Made by a program: the position numbers and the translations under genes. Positions 1-8,924 of a stretch of DNA of 64,000 nt are shown one piece after another. Position 1 is the stretch's first letter. Each line of letters begins with the position of its first letter. The notes beneath the pieces were generated by a model. That model was not told the origin of the DNA and did no database searches. It saw only the letters and a program-made list of their open reading frames with translations. Source of the stretch: Kovacikia minuta CCNUW1. Its GTDB lineage: Bacteria > Cyanobacteriota > Cyanobacteriia > Leptolyngbyales > Leptolyngbyaceae. The DNA lies in the NCBI RefSeq assembly GCF_020091585.1, contig NZ_CP083582.1, forward strand, positions 3,472,001 to 3,536,000, written 5' to 3'.

Positions 1-133
1 GGTAGGGAAGAGTTTTAAGTTTTGAGCTTTAAGTTTTGAATCCCCTTTCCCCTTTCCCCCTTCTCCTTTTCCTTTTCCCTCTCATCACCCCATCACCTCT
101 TCATCCCCCATCCCTCATCTCCCATCCCTTCCT

Positions 134-724
134 CTACGGTTGGCTATGCAGCTTCTTCTGAGGTGCGATCAGGTTTGCACCGGTAATGGGGTTGGGGACG
201 ATCAGCGCACTCCCTAAAAGGATGGAGATGCCCATCAATAAGCCAGTGAGGATTCTGACCTGGGAGCGAAGTTGGCGGATTTGTCGATCGCTTTCCGCCA
301 GGGCAAGGCGATCGGAGGCGGTTAAGGCACTTGCCTGAGCCTCTGCCACTGGAGGAATGCCCGGATTCTGGATCGGCTGTCGAGGTTTAAAACTCACCTT
401 TGAGTGTAGCCAGTTGGTAATGATTCGGGGGCAATTTTTCTTAAACCAGCGCAGGGCAAAAACCCTGAATACAGGTTTTGGCATCCAGGCAATTGCCTTC
501 AAAAGCTGATTCAGAGGGCGGTTTTGAAACTTCTGGTTAATCAAATTGACTGAGCCAACATCGTACAGACAATCCAGGATCATCTTGATCGTTGTTTCCT
601 CCTGTTCGCTCAGGTGCTGGATCAAAAGCATCACGTCATGCATACGTTCAGCTTCTCGACGCATTTCTTGAGGGGAACGAACGATTGGCGCTGATTGTCC
701 TGAGGAGACCGACTTGGACATCAT
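134..724 (-). CDS. Hypothetical membrane-anchored protein
   Basis: I do not recognise the family. The 196-residue product begins MMSKSVSSGQSAPI and has a helical, charged N-terminal half. A Pro-rich linker follows near residue 115, then a predicted coiled coil rich in Asp, Arg and Gln (ESDRQIRQLRSQVRIL, about residues 144-160). One hydrophobic segment (LLMGISILLGSALIV, about 161-176) is probably a membrane anchor, leaving a short C-terminal tail. The layout suggests a protein held at the membrane by its C-terminus. No Shine-Dalgarno sequence is obvious before the tandem ATG codons, so the start is uncertain. It diverges from ppsA with about 400 bp between them. Confidence 0.6.
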   Translation of the reverse strand: MMSKSVSSGQSAPIVRSPQEMRREAERMHDVMLLIQHLSEQEETTIKMILDCLYDVGSVNLINQKFQNRPLNQLLKAIAWMPKPVFRVFALRWFKKNCPRIITNWLHSKVSFKPRQPIQNPGIPPVAEAQASALTASDRLALAESDRQIRQLRSQVRILTGLLMGISILLGSALIVPNPITGANLIAPQKKLHSQP

Positions 725-1128
725 GGATGGGTTGAATTACGGTTTAATGAGCGAAATTGTGTACCTAAGCGAACATCCGCTAATTAAGCATGGCAGATAA
801 TTTACTTAGGTTTGTTCTGTCTGAAGATAGGATTTTCACCATTTTAAGAGATGGTCATCGGTGAAATGGGTCGGGGTGTACCGATTTATTCAATTACAAA
901 TTGCAACGACATGCTTAATTGATCCCTTTAAACAGCATGGGCGATCGGGGTCTTAAGTGAGAATTAAAGAGACTCGGTAGCTGAAACAATAGCTTTTGAT
1001 GCCCCATACCTTGGACTGTTTTAACCGATGCATCCGATGTTGATGCCTCCAAAAAATTAAAAATTAAAAATTAAAACCTTTTTCCCAACGATCAATTTGA
1101 ACTCTCAAGTAGCGGAGGCGATTCAATC
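725..1128. other. Intergenic region upstream of ppsA
   Basis: No gene is seen in these roughly 400 bases between divergent genes, so both promoters should lie here. Near 1050-1080 there is a short A-rich tandem repeat with an AAAAATT unit (about three copies). It belongs to the same class of heptanucleotide repeats found elsewhere in the window. Confidence 0.5.
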
Positions 1129-3541
1129 ATGGCGTTAGAGACAAGTCTTTTGGCAAATCCTGTGTATGTCAGTTGGTTTGAGGAGTTAAGGATCACTGAC
1201 ATTGACAAAGTGGGGGGTAAAAATGCCTCTTTGGGCGAACTAATCCGTACCCTGAAAGATCAGGGTGTCCGGGTTCCCGATGGATTTGCAATCACGGTTG
1301 ATGCCTACTGGACCTTTCTAAAAGCAGAAGGGCTGAAAGATAAACTCCGCTCCCATTTAGATGATCTGGCGCAGGGCAAACAATCCCTGGCACAGGTGGG
1401 GAGAGCAATTCGCTGGTTATTTTTGCAAACCCCCTGTTCCCCCTGAAATTGTGGAGTCTATCCGGCAGGCCTACCGCGACCTGTGCCAGCGTTATGGCGT
1501 CGATAAAGTGGATGTGGCGGTGCGCAGCAGTGCCACCGCTGAGGATTTGCCCGATGCCAGTTTTGCCGGACAGCAGGAAACCTTTCTGAACATTCGGGGC
1601 GAAGAGGAACTCCTGGATGCCTGTCGCCACTGTTATGCGTCCATGTTCACCGATCGCGCCATCAGCTACCGCCAGGAAACGGGCTACGACCATATGCACG
1701 TCGCGCTGTCCGTTGGCGTTCAAAAAATGGTGCGTTCCGATAAAGCCAGTGCGGGAGTCATGTTCTCGATCGATACCGAATCGGGCTTCCCGGATGCGGC
1801 GATCGTCAGTGGTTCCTGGGGATTGGGCGAAAACGTGGTGCAGGGAGCCGTTACCCCCGACCAGTTTATTGTCTACAAACCCTTGTTAGATCGTCCCCAC
1901 CTCCAACCCATCATCGACAAAAGCAAGGGCAGCAAAGAAAAGAAAATGGTCTACGCCACCGAAGGTAGTAAGACCGTCAAGAACATCAACACCACAGGTA
2001 AAGAGCGCGAGGCATACGTACTCAACGATGCGGAGATTCTGCAACTTGCCCGCTGGGCAGTGGCGATCGAATCCCACTACCAGAAACCAATGGATATCGA
2101 ATGGGCAAAGGATGGGGAGACGGGCGATCTGTTTATTGTCCAGGCACGTCCAGAAACCGTGCAGTCCCAAAAATCCGCCTCTACCCTGAAAGCCTTCAAG
2201 CTCAAGGAAAAGGGGAACCTGCTGCTAACCGGGTTAAGCGTGGGTGAAGCGATCGCCTCCGGCAAGGTTTGCCGGGTGCTGAGTGTTGCCGATATCGACA
2301 AGGTGGAAGATGGCAGCGTGCTGGTCACCGAGATGACCGACCCGGACTGGGTGCCCATCATGAAACGGGTGGCAGGCATTGTGACGGACTATGGGGGACG
2401 CACCTGCCACGCCGCCATTGTGAGTCGGGAGTTGGGCATTCCGGCGATCGTCGGTACGGGCGATGGCACCCGCACCCTCAAAGATGGGCAGGAAGTCACC
2501 ATTTCCTGTGCAGAAGGGGACGAAGGCAAAATCTATCAAGGGTTATTAGAGTTTGAAACGGTGAATGTCAACCTGGACGACATCCCCGAAACCCGCACCC
2601 AGATTATGATGAACATCGCCAGTCCCTCGGCGGCGTTCCAGTGGTGGCGGTTACCTGCCCACGGAATTGGGTTGGCTCGGATGGAGTTTATTATCAACAG
2701 CATCATCAAAATTCACCCAATGGCGCTGGTTCACTACGATGAACTGAAGGATCGCGCCGCCTGGAAGCAAATCCGCGACATGACCAAGGGCTATCAGGAT
2801 AAGCGGCATTATTTCGTCGATAAACTGGCGCTGGGCATCGCCAAGATTGCGGCATCCCAGTATCCCAATCCGGTGATTGTCCGGATGAGCGACTTCAAGA
2901 CCAACGAATACGCCAACCTGATCGGAGGACAACAGTTTGAGCCGAAGGAAGAAAACCCGATGCTTGGCTTCCGGGGGGCATCCCGCTACTACAGCGATCG
3001 CTACCGGGAAGGCTTTGCCCTGGAATGTCAGGCAATCAAGCGTGTGCGCGAATTCATCGGCTTTGACAATGTGATCATCATGATTCCCTTCTGTCGCACG
3101 TTAGAGGAAGCCGATAAAGTCATGCAGGTGTTAGCAAGTAATGGATTGAAGCGGGGCGAAAATGGTTTGCAAGTTTATGTCATGTGCGAAATCCCGGCAA
3201 ACGTGGTGCTGGCAGAACAGTTTGCCGATCGGTTCGATGGCTTCTCGATTGGCAGTAACGACCTGACCCAATTGACCTTAGGGGTCGATCGGGATTCCGG
3301 TGAACTGGCGCACCTGTTTGATGAACGCAATCCTGCGGTGAAGTGGATGATTCAACACCTGATCAAAACCGCCAAAGCCAAGGGGCGGAAGGTGGGTATC
3401 TGCGGCCAGGGACCGAGCGACTTCCCCGACTTCGCCACCTTCCTGGTTGAACTCGGCATCGATTCCATGTCCCTCAACCCAGATAGCGTGATTCAGGTGA
3501 AACGCCGCGTCGCTGAACGGGAGGCGAGTTTGAGGGAGTAG
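1129..3541 (+). CDS. ppsA: Phosphoenolpyruvate synthase, +1 frameshift near codon 101
   Basis: PEP synthase converts pyruvate, ATP and water to PEP, AMP and phosphate in the cytoplasm (gluconeogenesis). The N-terminal frame (from 1129) carries the start of the ATP-grasp domain (DKVGGKNASLGELI). The frame running to 3541 carries the rest: the phosphohistidine signature GGRTCHAAIVSREL with the active His near joined residue 427, and the C-terminal PEP-binding domain ending in GICGQGPSD with the catalytic Cys. Joined length is about 803 residues, normal for the family. The frames change at the C5 run at 1430-1434. Removing one C restores a continuous TPVPPEIVESIRQAYR, so the break is one extra base. 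Everything else is intact, which points to a recent mutation or a sequencing error. A CRISPR-free, repeat-rich spacer follows directly after the stop. Confidence 0.93.
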
Positions 3542-3600
3542 GTGGTAGGGGGTAGGTGGTAGGGGTAGGGGGTAGGTGGCAGGTGGTAGCAAGCCAGGAA
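3541..3600. repeat. G/T-rich minisatellite after ppsA
   Basis: Imperfect tandem copies of GGTAGGGGGTAGGTGGTAG begin at the ppsA stop codon. They resemble the low-complexity spacers seen between many genes in this window. No function is evident. Confidence 0.6.
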
Positions 3601-3602
3601 TA

Positions 3603-3857
3603 AGGCAACATTGGCATTGTAAAGGGTGACATTCTTAATGGGATGCTTACAATGCCAATGGAAGTGCTTGCATTCTTAATGTGATCGCATGCAGTCTTAA
3701 TGCGATCGCTCACAATTCGATTGTGATGACTTACAGTTTTAATGCGATCGTCCACCATTCGATTGTGATGGCTTACAGTCTTAATGCAACCGCTGACATT
3801 GGAAATGCGATCGCCCCCACTGGGAATGTAGCCCCTCACATTTTGGAGAAACCCCCA
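3603..3857. repeat. Degenerate tandem array with 21-bp period (array A)
   Basis: About eleven consecutive 21-base units can be laid out by eye, most of them containing TTAATGCGATC or ATTCGATTGTGATG, for example units starting GCATGCAGTC, GCTCACAATT, ACTTACAGTT and GTCCACCATT. Divergence rises towards both ends. Because 21 is a multiple of three, one frame stays open through the array and falsely extends the following gene upstream. Several units contain HIP1-like GCGATCGC or GCGATCG. The period equals two turns of B-DNA. Confidence 0.75.
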
Positions 3858-4421
3858 ATGGTTCAAACTCAACCCAAATCCGTAACCCTGGAAGAGTTTC
3901 TGAAACTACCCGAAACGAAACCCGCCAGTGAGTATATCGACGGTCAAATCATCCAGAAACCAATGCCTCAAGGTGAACACAGTGTAATCCAGGGCGAATT
4001 CGTTACGGTGGTAAATGCTGTCGTCAAGCCGCAGAAAATTGCCCGATCGTTTCCAGAACTCCGGTGTACTTTTGGTGGGCAAGCGATCGTTCCTGATGTC
4101 TCAGTCTTTGTCTGGAACCGGATTCCCCGCAAAGAAAATGGAGAAGTTGCCAGTGTTTTCTCGCTCGCTCCAGACTGGGTAATTGAAATCCTCTCACCTG
4201 ACCAGAGTCAAACGAAAGTAACGAAAAAGATTCTGCATTGCCTGGAACACGGAACCCAAATGGGATGGCTCATCGATCCAGATGAACGAACCGTTTTCGT
4301 TTACCTGCCAAAGCAACAAACCCAAGTATTCGATGAACCAGAACAGCTTCTTCCCGTGCCATCTTTTGCTGCCGAATTACGACTTGCCGTAGGAGAATTA
4401 TTTAATTGGCTGTTGGAGTAA
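3858..4421 (+). CDS. Uma2-family endonuclease (DUF820)
   Basis: This 187-residue protein belongs to the Uma2/DUF820 family, PD-(D/E)XK-like putative nucleases that are strongly expanded in cyanobacteria; no physiological substrate is established. Family features visible are the N-terminal TLEEFLKLPETKPASEYIDGQ, the internal FGGQAIVPDVSVFVW with the conserved PDV aspartate, and WVIEILSPDQSQTKVTKKI, which supplies the E(I/V)LSP core and downstream lysine. The start at 3858 is chosen over an ATG-initiated extension through the 21-bp repeat array because a good ribosome site (TTTTGGAGA) sits 9-10 bases upstream and homology begins here. It has no same-strand partner close by. Confidence 0.85.
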   Translation: MVQTQPKSVTLEEFLKLPETKPASEYIDGQIIQKPMPQGEHSVIQGEFVTVVNAVVKPQKIARSFPELRCTFGGQAIVPDVSVFVWNRIPRKENGEVASVFSLAPDWVIEILSPDQSQTKVTKKILHCLEHGTQMGWLIDPDERTVFVYLPKQQTQVFDEPEQLLPVPSFAAELRLAVGELFNWLLE

Positions 4422-4551
4422 TACAGCTTTCTCCGATGCGGCTTTGATGTTGGGTTTCATTTTTCCCCAACTCAATCTACGAAGTTTAAATCAGCCTTTT
4501 AGTATTTTCATTAGCTACACTTAAATTAATAGATTAATTCGGAGAGGTAAC

Positions 4552-5727
4552 ATGAAAGGCTCAGATTGGAAGGATAACATATATCCCTCTTTGGAATTTT
4601 TAGAAAAAATTAGAGAGCATATTCAAGAAAACGAAAAATTATTTAGCTCAATATCATCTAACCCGGCTTTTCAGCAAGCTCGCATGCTACAAGAGAAAAT
4701 TCGTAATATTCCTGAAGCTCCAGCAAATTTCCAATCCATTGAACAATTAACTAAGAGGGATTTGAATGCTGCTGTACTTAAAAAAGCATTGGATCAGATT
4801 CGGCAAGCTGTAACATCCCCCCACATTTTGAAGGTTGATCAGCTACAACAACTATCAGAATCTACTCAAGATATGATCGCTTATACATTGCCAAATCTGG
4901 AGACTATGGCTTCAATGTCAGCAGCATTTGCAAAAGTATCCAAAAGCCACGATGCTTTTAGCAATCTCCTACCAGAATACAATCTTCTCAAGCTAGCTGC
5001 ATTTAGAACTGCTGAAATTCAAGTACTAATTGGTGGAGTCATAGACTCAAGTAGTGAAATTTCGGAACTATACAAACCACTGTCTACTTCTTTATCATCA
5101 CTATCCGCGTCTTCTGCATTTATATGGAGTAGTTTTGCAAGTAAATCGGTATCACTTCAGACACTACCTAAGTGGCTTCTAGAAGCTCCTATCATACAAA
5201 CTTATCAAGCATCCCGTAATGTCGCTCAAATCATTAATATCGAAGAAGAAATCGAAGAAGAAATAGAAGAATCTATAACGCTTCATAACGAGCGAGGAGA
5301 CGTTTTAGGGCTTCTTGAAAATCTTGGCTCAGAGTTTTCAAGTATATTTATAGGAGCAAAAGAGGCAGTCATTTACAAGAGGCAGGATTACGTGCGCCAT
5401 GCATCTGTCTCACTTCGTGAATTACTGGATAAACTATTGGAACATCTCGCTCCAACCGAAGTTGTGCAAAAGTGGACTGAAAGTGCAGACCTTCTGCAAA
5501 AAAGGCAGATCCACAAAGCGCGTTTAAAGTACTTGTTTCGTGAGTTAAGTTATGGTTCTTATACAGATTTCATCGAGAAAGATATTGAGTTAATTCTTCA
5601 AACGTTTTATGCCTTAAACAAAGGTACCCACACTCTGTCAAGCCCTTTTACTGATAAAACTATGAGTGTTTTAATGGCACGTGTTGAGGGACATCTTTTG
5701 ATGATTTTGACCGCTGCAAACCTCTAG
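4552..5727 (+). CDS. Hypothetical protein, 391 residues, AT-rich orphan
   Basis: Function not recognised. The soluble, largely helical protein starts MKGSDWKDNIYPSLEFLEKI after a good ribosome site (GGAGAGG). It has an acidic coiled-coil stretch near residue 225 (EEEIEEEIEES). The C-terminal third, SLRELLDKLLEHLAP followed by ARLKYLFRELSYGSY, recalls a helical module found at the C-terminus of several uncharacterised bacterial conflict or defence proteins; that resemblance is from memory only. Base composition is visibly more AT-rich than the flanking genes and lacks HIP1 sites over long stretches, which suggests horizontal acquisition. It stands alone between the Uma2 gene and an IS110 element. 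Confidence 0.6.
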   Translation: MKGSDWKDNIYPSLEFLEKIREHIQENEKLFSSISSNPAFQQARMLQEKIRNIPEAPANFQSIEQLTKRDLNAAVLKKALDQIRQAVTSPHILKVDQLQQLSESTQDMIAYTLPNLETMASMSAAFAKVSKSHDAFSNLLPEYNLLKLAAFRTAEIQVLIGGVIDSSSEISELYKPLSTSLSSLSASSAFIWSSFASKSVSLQTLPKWLLEAPIIQTYQASRNVAQIINIEEEIEEEIEESITLHNERGDVLGLLENLGSEFSSIFIGAKEAVIYKRQDYVRHASVSLRELLDKLLEHLAPTEVVQKWTESADLLQKRQIHKARLKYLFRELSYGSYTDFIEKDIELILQTFYALNKGTHTLSSPFTDKTMSVLMARVEGHLLMILTAANL

Positions 5728-6204
5728 CACGGTCGCCCCTCATATAGAATGCGTCAGCGCGATCACACTAGCGCGATCGCCCGCCTCGTACCCCCAGATT
5801 AAAGCATCAAATCCAGCATTTCTTGTTTGTGCGTCATGATTTGTGATTTTGGGTTGCGTTCCTCAACCTAGCCCACAGGTAAACCGCGATCGCCCGTCGC
5901 GTAAGGGCGTTAGTGCAATCGTGTTAGCCGCCATGTCCATTTCTGGTCTGTAACTCAATTAGCGCTCTCAATTCTGAGATGGCGATCGTATTAGCCTCCT
6001 GTTATCGGGCAATTCTTAGCAAGATTTCATGCATCTGGGCAACCACCTGATCCTGTTGTTGTTGCCGTCGATCCATTTCTGTCATTCGACTTTCTATATT
6101 CCCGTCACTCATCGCCAATCCATTGGCATCATTTGTCTCAATCTCAGGACTATATCAGTCCTAAACTTAGAGGATCTTTTCAAGGTAACGATTGTCTTGG
6201 GTAA
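5728..6204. other. Gene-poor region with HIP1 sites and decayed minus-strand coding fragments
   Basis: HIP1 motifs are dense at 5755-5965. On the minus strand, short peptide fragments end in-frame without intact genes, for instance a fragment ending QEMLDLML near 5800 and one reading AISELRALIELQTRNGHGG near 5925-5990. I read this as an eroded gene neighbourhood between the orphan 391-residue gene and the IS110 insertion. Confidence 0.4.
6002..6112 (-). CDS. Small coiled-coil ORF, 36 residues (possible remnant)
   Basis: An ATG-initiated minus-strand frame encodes MSDGNIESRMTEMDRRQQQQ followed by DQVVAQMHEILLRIAR. The heptad-like, Gln-rich composition resembles small cyanobacterial coiled-coil proteins with MDRR-Q repeats that occur in many copies per genome. 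No clear ribosome site precedes it and it is shorter than usual for such proteins, so it may be a broken copy. Confidence 0.35.
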   Translation of the reverse strand: MSDGNIESRMTEMDRRQQQQDQVVAQMHEILLRIAR

Positions 6205-6269
6205 GGGCAAAGCATTCGGCAAACAATCTCTCGAAAACAGTGGAAAATCGTCGCCCGAATGCTTTGCCC
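6205..6269. repeat. 15-bp perfect inverted repeat
   Basis: GGGCAAAGCATTCGG at 6205-6219 is matched exactly in reverse complement at 6255-6269, with a 35-base spacer. It lies just left of the IS110 leader. It could be a remnant of a different transposable element or a hairpin; the sequence alone does not decide. Confidence 0.7.
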
Positions 6270-6280
6270 CTTGTGTGTAG

Positions 6281-6515
6281 GGCAGCTTTCAGCAACAGTA
6301 ATGAAAGTTGGGTCAGGTCAAGTGCACTCTGGTATGCCCCTAAGGCTAGCCAAGCCTGGATGTAGATTAGACGCTTTTGCTGACCCTAAGCCCGCTCCAG
6401 CCGCTCACCACACTGAACAGTATCATAGGGCTGCCCCTGCAGTGGACATGACCCTGGACTGACAAGGAAAGTGGGTTCTGAGGCTGTAAACCCTGGATGG
6501 ATTGAAGGAGCCTTT
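6281..6515 (+). ncRNA. Candidate IS110 bridge RNA / left-end leader
   Basis: IS110-group elements carry a structured noncoding RNA in the untranslated left end, directly upstream of the recombinase, which pairs with target and donor DNA. The ~230 non-coding bases before the transposase are the expected place and size. No covariance search was possible, so this is positional inference; the exact ends and loops are not defined. Confidence 0.4.
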
Positions 6516-7511
6516 ATGTCATCGTCGTCCCCTGTCGTTGATGCTGTATTGGGTTTAGACATTGGCAAAACACGGATTCATGGGGTGTTGCTCTGTGGCA
6601 CCCAAGCGCTTCGACGCAAAGCGGTCGCCAACACAGTTGCTGGGCACCAAGAATTGCTTGCTTGGTTGAGCCAGCAACGCTTTACCCAGTTACATGCCTG
6701 TCTCGAAGCCACCAGCACCTATGGGCATGCCATCGCCAAGCAGTTGCATCACGCCGGGTATGGCGTGACGATTGCCAATCCCCAAGCGGTCCATGCTTAT
6801 GCCCAGAGTCGCTTGAGTCGCACCAAGACCGATGCGGCTGATGCTCGCTTAATTGCCGAATACTGCCGTGACCTGAAGCCTGAGCTTTGGCAACCACCGG
6901 CCCCTGAGGTGGAAGTGTTGCAAAATCTGATGCGACGGGTGCAGGCCCTCGAGCAGATGATTGGACAGGAAACCAATCGCCTCGAAACAGCTCCCCCTGA
7001 GTTGGTAAGCGAGATTAACACTCACATCACCTTTATGGAAGACCAACTCAAAGCCTTGCGAGACAAGATTCGAACCCATATCGACCAATTCCCCGGTCTC
7101 AAACGGCAACACGAATTGCTCGATTCGATTCCTGGTATTGGTCCTCACACCGCGGCCCTGATTCTCGCAGAAATCGGCAGTTGGCAGCACTTTGCTTCGG
7201 CTCGGCAGTTGGCGGCTTACGCCGGACTCACGCCCCAGGAAAAAACCTCTGGCACATCGATTCACGGCAAGCCCAGGCTGTGCAAACTTGGTAATGCCCG
7301 CTTACGCAAAGCCCTGTTTCTCCCAGCCCTGTGCCTTTTACGCTGGAGCAAGCCGATTCAAGCTTGGCGCGCACAACTCCTCCAGCGCCACAAAACTAAG
7401 CGTCAAGTCGTCGGGGCCGTAATGCATAAGCTGATTCGCTGGATTTACGGGGTTCTGCACGCCAATAAACCTTTTGACGCCCAGGTCTGCTTCCCAACCT
7501 CATCGACTTGA
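6516..7511 (+). CDS. IS110-family transposase (DEDD recombinase)
   Basis: The 331-residue protein has the two domains of IS110 recombinases. An N-terminal RuvC-like DEDD domain opens with VLGLDIGKTRIHGVL and includes RTKTDAADARLIAEYC. A C-terminal Transposase_20 domain has the helix-hairpin-helix IPGIGPHTAALILAEIGSW and the catalytic-serine region YAGLTPQEKTSGTSIHGKP. The start at 6516 is preceded by a GAAGGAG ribosome site; a GTG at 6471 extends the frame but lacks conservation. The gene looks full length and potentially active. IS110 elements usually make no clear terminal inverted repeats or target duplication, consistent with none being found. Confidence 0.93.
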   Translation: MSSSSPVVDAVLGLDIGKTRIHGVLLCGTQALRRKAVANTVAGHQELLAWLSQQRFTQLHACLEATSTYGHAIAKQLHHAGYGVTIANPQAVHAYAQSRLSRTKTDAADARLIAEYCRDLKPELWQPPAPEVEVLQNLMRRVQALEQMIGQETNRLETAPPELVSEINTHITFMEDQLKALRDKIRTHIDQFPGLKRQHELLDSIPGIGPHTAALILAEIGSWQHFASARQLAAYAGLTPQEKTSGTSIHGKPRLCKLGNARLRKALFLPALCLLRWSKPIQAWRAQLLQRHKTKRQVVGAVMHKLIRWIYGVLHANKPFDAQVCFPTSST

Positions 7512-7616
7512 CACCTGCAACTTTGCACAGTATCTACAGGTCAACGGTATAAACCGGGGCTTTTCAAACAACCTCTAAGGGAAAATATGAACCCTAGAAT
7601 CGCACTTCAACCATGA

Positions 7617-8003
7617 TTACTTCAGGTTCCACATCTGCCGCTTAATTAACCATTCGCCTGAGTCCTCTTTGTGAAGCAGCCAGGTCTTTGTGGCTTCAAA
7701 TGATTGGGTCGTTCCATCAGTGTGGAAGACCGTGGTTATATCGACGTGGGCGATGCCATAGATCCATTGATCGTCAATTCGCAGAGCATCGATCGGAGTG
7801 GATTGAATCGTCCATTTTGCAACCTCATAATCCTTCTGTTCGTTCTTTGCAATCTCCTCTGGCCCATACTCAGGCTCCGCTCCAGGTGGCATCCGAATTG
7901 CATCCGTGGCAAATAGGTTCCGATAGGCTGTTGAATCATTAGCGCTAACAGCCGCCTGATACTTCTCGCACATCGCCTTGAGAATCTCGTTGGCATCCAT
8001 CAT
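7617..8003 (-). CDS. NTF2-like / SnoaL-type domain protein (DUF4440-like)
   Basis: This 128-residue single-domain protein matches the NTF2-like superfold. It has an N-terminal helix (ILKAMCEKYQAAVSANDSTAY), then YRNLFATDAIRMPPGAEPEYGPEEI typical of DUF4440/SnoaL proteins, and beta strands ending GEWLIKRQMWNLK. Members are small-molecule-binding proteins or isomerase-like enzymes with very varied roles, so no substrate can be given. A strong ribosome site (AAGGAGG) lies before the tandem ATG. It is transcribed towards the IS110 element. Confidence 0.75.
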   Translation of the reverse strand: MMDANEILKAMCEKYQAAVSANDSTAYRNLFATDAIRMPPGAEPEYGPEEIAKNEQKDYEVAKWTIQSTPIDALRIDDQWIYGIAHVDITTVFHTDGTTQSFEATKTWLLHKEDSGEWLIKRQMWNLK

Positions 8004-8153
8004 AGTGTGCGCCTCCTTAATTAGGTTGCTCTGACCAGCAAATAGAATTCAGGAGCCGGAATCTAGAAAGGTTCTCCTCTTCTGACTTCTAGCTCGTGGC
8101 TCCTGACTCCTTATTTTCATACTTGAAGGTGGGTATAGGTCATGGGAGACGAG

Positions 8154-8600
8154 TTAATAAATATAAATTGCTCCCGTTTGATCGATGTTGAGGGAATGAT
8201 CTCCCCTTAAACCAGAAGGAAAGATTTCAACGATCGCCGTATTGTTCTTCTGATCCACCGAAACGCTGTATTGAATGGCGATGCGATCGCGGTTGGGATT
8301 GATATTGAAATAAGCAGGCAGGGGAAAGTTACTGAGTTGGGTTGTCTGTCCTGGTGCAAGCCGTCTCGAATTGGTATAGGTGACGACAATGTAGTCCACT
8401 GCTTCAGACGTTCGATTAATCAACTGAACCCGAATAGGTAACTTAGGATTCACCCGCGCTACAGGTTGAAACGCTCCTCTCTGATAGGTCTGAGCGGGCG
8501 GCGTCTGGGCAGCGAGGGGAGCAACGAAGCGACTCCCTGCAATCAGGCTAACGACAATCAACCCTCCGCTCAACAAGTTCCTGATCATCCGTGGTTTCAT
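8154..8600 (-). CDS. Hypothetical secreted protein
   Basis: The protein (148 residues from the preferred start, MKPRMIRN) begins with a basic N-terminus and the hydrophobic stretch LLSGGLIVVSLIAG, with a probable cleavage site near PLAAQTPPAQ, so it should be exported. The mature part is beta-rich and includes VQLINRTSEAVDYIVVTYTN and LAPGQTTQLSNFPLPAYFNI, a pattern seen in uncharacterised cyanobacterial periplasmic proteins. The ATG at 8600 is favoured because AAGGA lies 8 bases upstream; a GTG at 8621 would add seven residues. Function unknown. Confidence 0.6.
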   Translation of the reverse strand: MKPRMIRNLLSGGLIVVSLIAGSRFVAPLAAQTPPAQTYQRGAFQPVARVNPKLPIRVQLINRTSEAVDYIVVTYTNSRRLAPGQTTQLSNFPLPAYFNINPNRDRIAIQYSVSVDQKNNTAIVEIFPSGLRGDHSLNIDQTGAIYIY

Positions 8601-8924
8601 CGGTTGTGTCCTTGCAATCACCAGAATTAAGCCCTGTTAGTATGACTGGAGTTTAGGGCTGCCATATCTCCCTTTAGTCATTATCCAGGAAATTCAGCTA
8701 AAGTCTTGTACCTATTTGTGAGGGCTGTGATTTCCATCATGCCTGGAGCTTCGGTACGTCACCCAACCATTCTGGATATATCACGTTTACGGTATCCCCT
8801 CTATCACTCGGACTTGAGCTAGAAAGCCCGATAGTAGAGGCAACGAGTTCTGGTTATGCTTCCCTATGGGCAGTTTAGCCACGGAACTCTGAGTGTGATG
8901 TCATCAGGGTCCAACAGTTAGCCT
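8601..8924. other. Intergenic region, nothing recognised
   Basis: About 320 bases between divergently oriented small genes. No convincing ORF, hairpin or repeat was found. Promoters for both flanking genes should lie here. Confidence 0.5.

Larger units (their letters stand above)
6281..7616 (+). mobile_element. IS110-family insertion sequence (approximate bounds)
   Basis: The element comprises the leader and the transposase. Its right end should lie in the ~100 non-coding bases after the transposase stop, before the convergent NTF2-like gene. No direct repeat marking the junctions was found by eye, so both bounds are approximate. Confidence 0.6.

Noticed and set aside
1430-1434. Programmed ribosomal frameshift in ppsA
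   Set aside because: No slippery heptamer, stimulatory structure or conserved case in PEP synthases is known to me; a one-base indel in a C run is simpler.
1292-1723. Minus-strand frame opposite ppsA
   Set aside because: A shadow of the ppsA coding sequence in a GC-rich gene; no independent support.
3681-3857. Upstream extension of the Uma2 frame
   Set aside because: It translates the 21-bp repeat array into a 7-residue repeat; the Uma2 domain and a good ribosome site begin at 3858.
6029-6280. Plus-strand open frame left of IS110
   Set aside because: No ribosome site, odd composition, and it crosses the inverted repeat and the opposite-strand small ORF.
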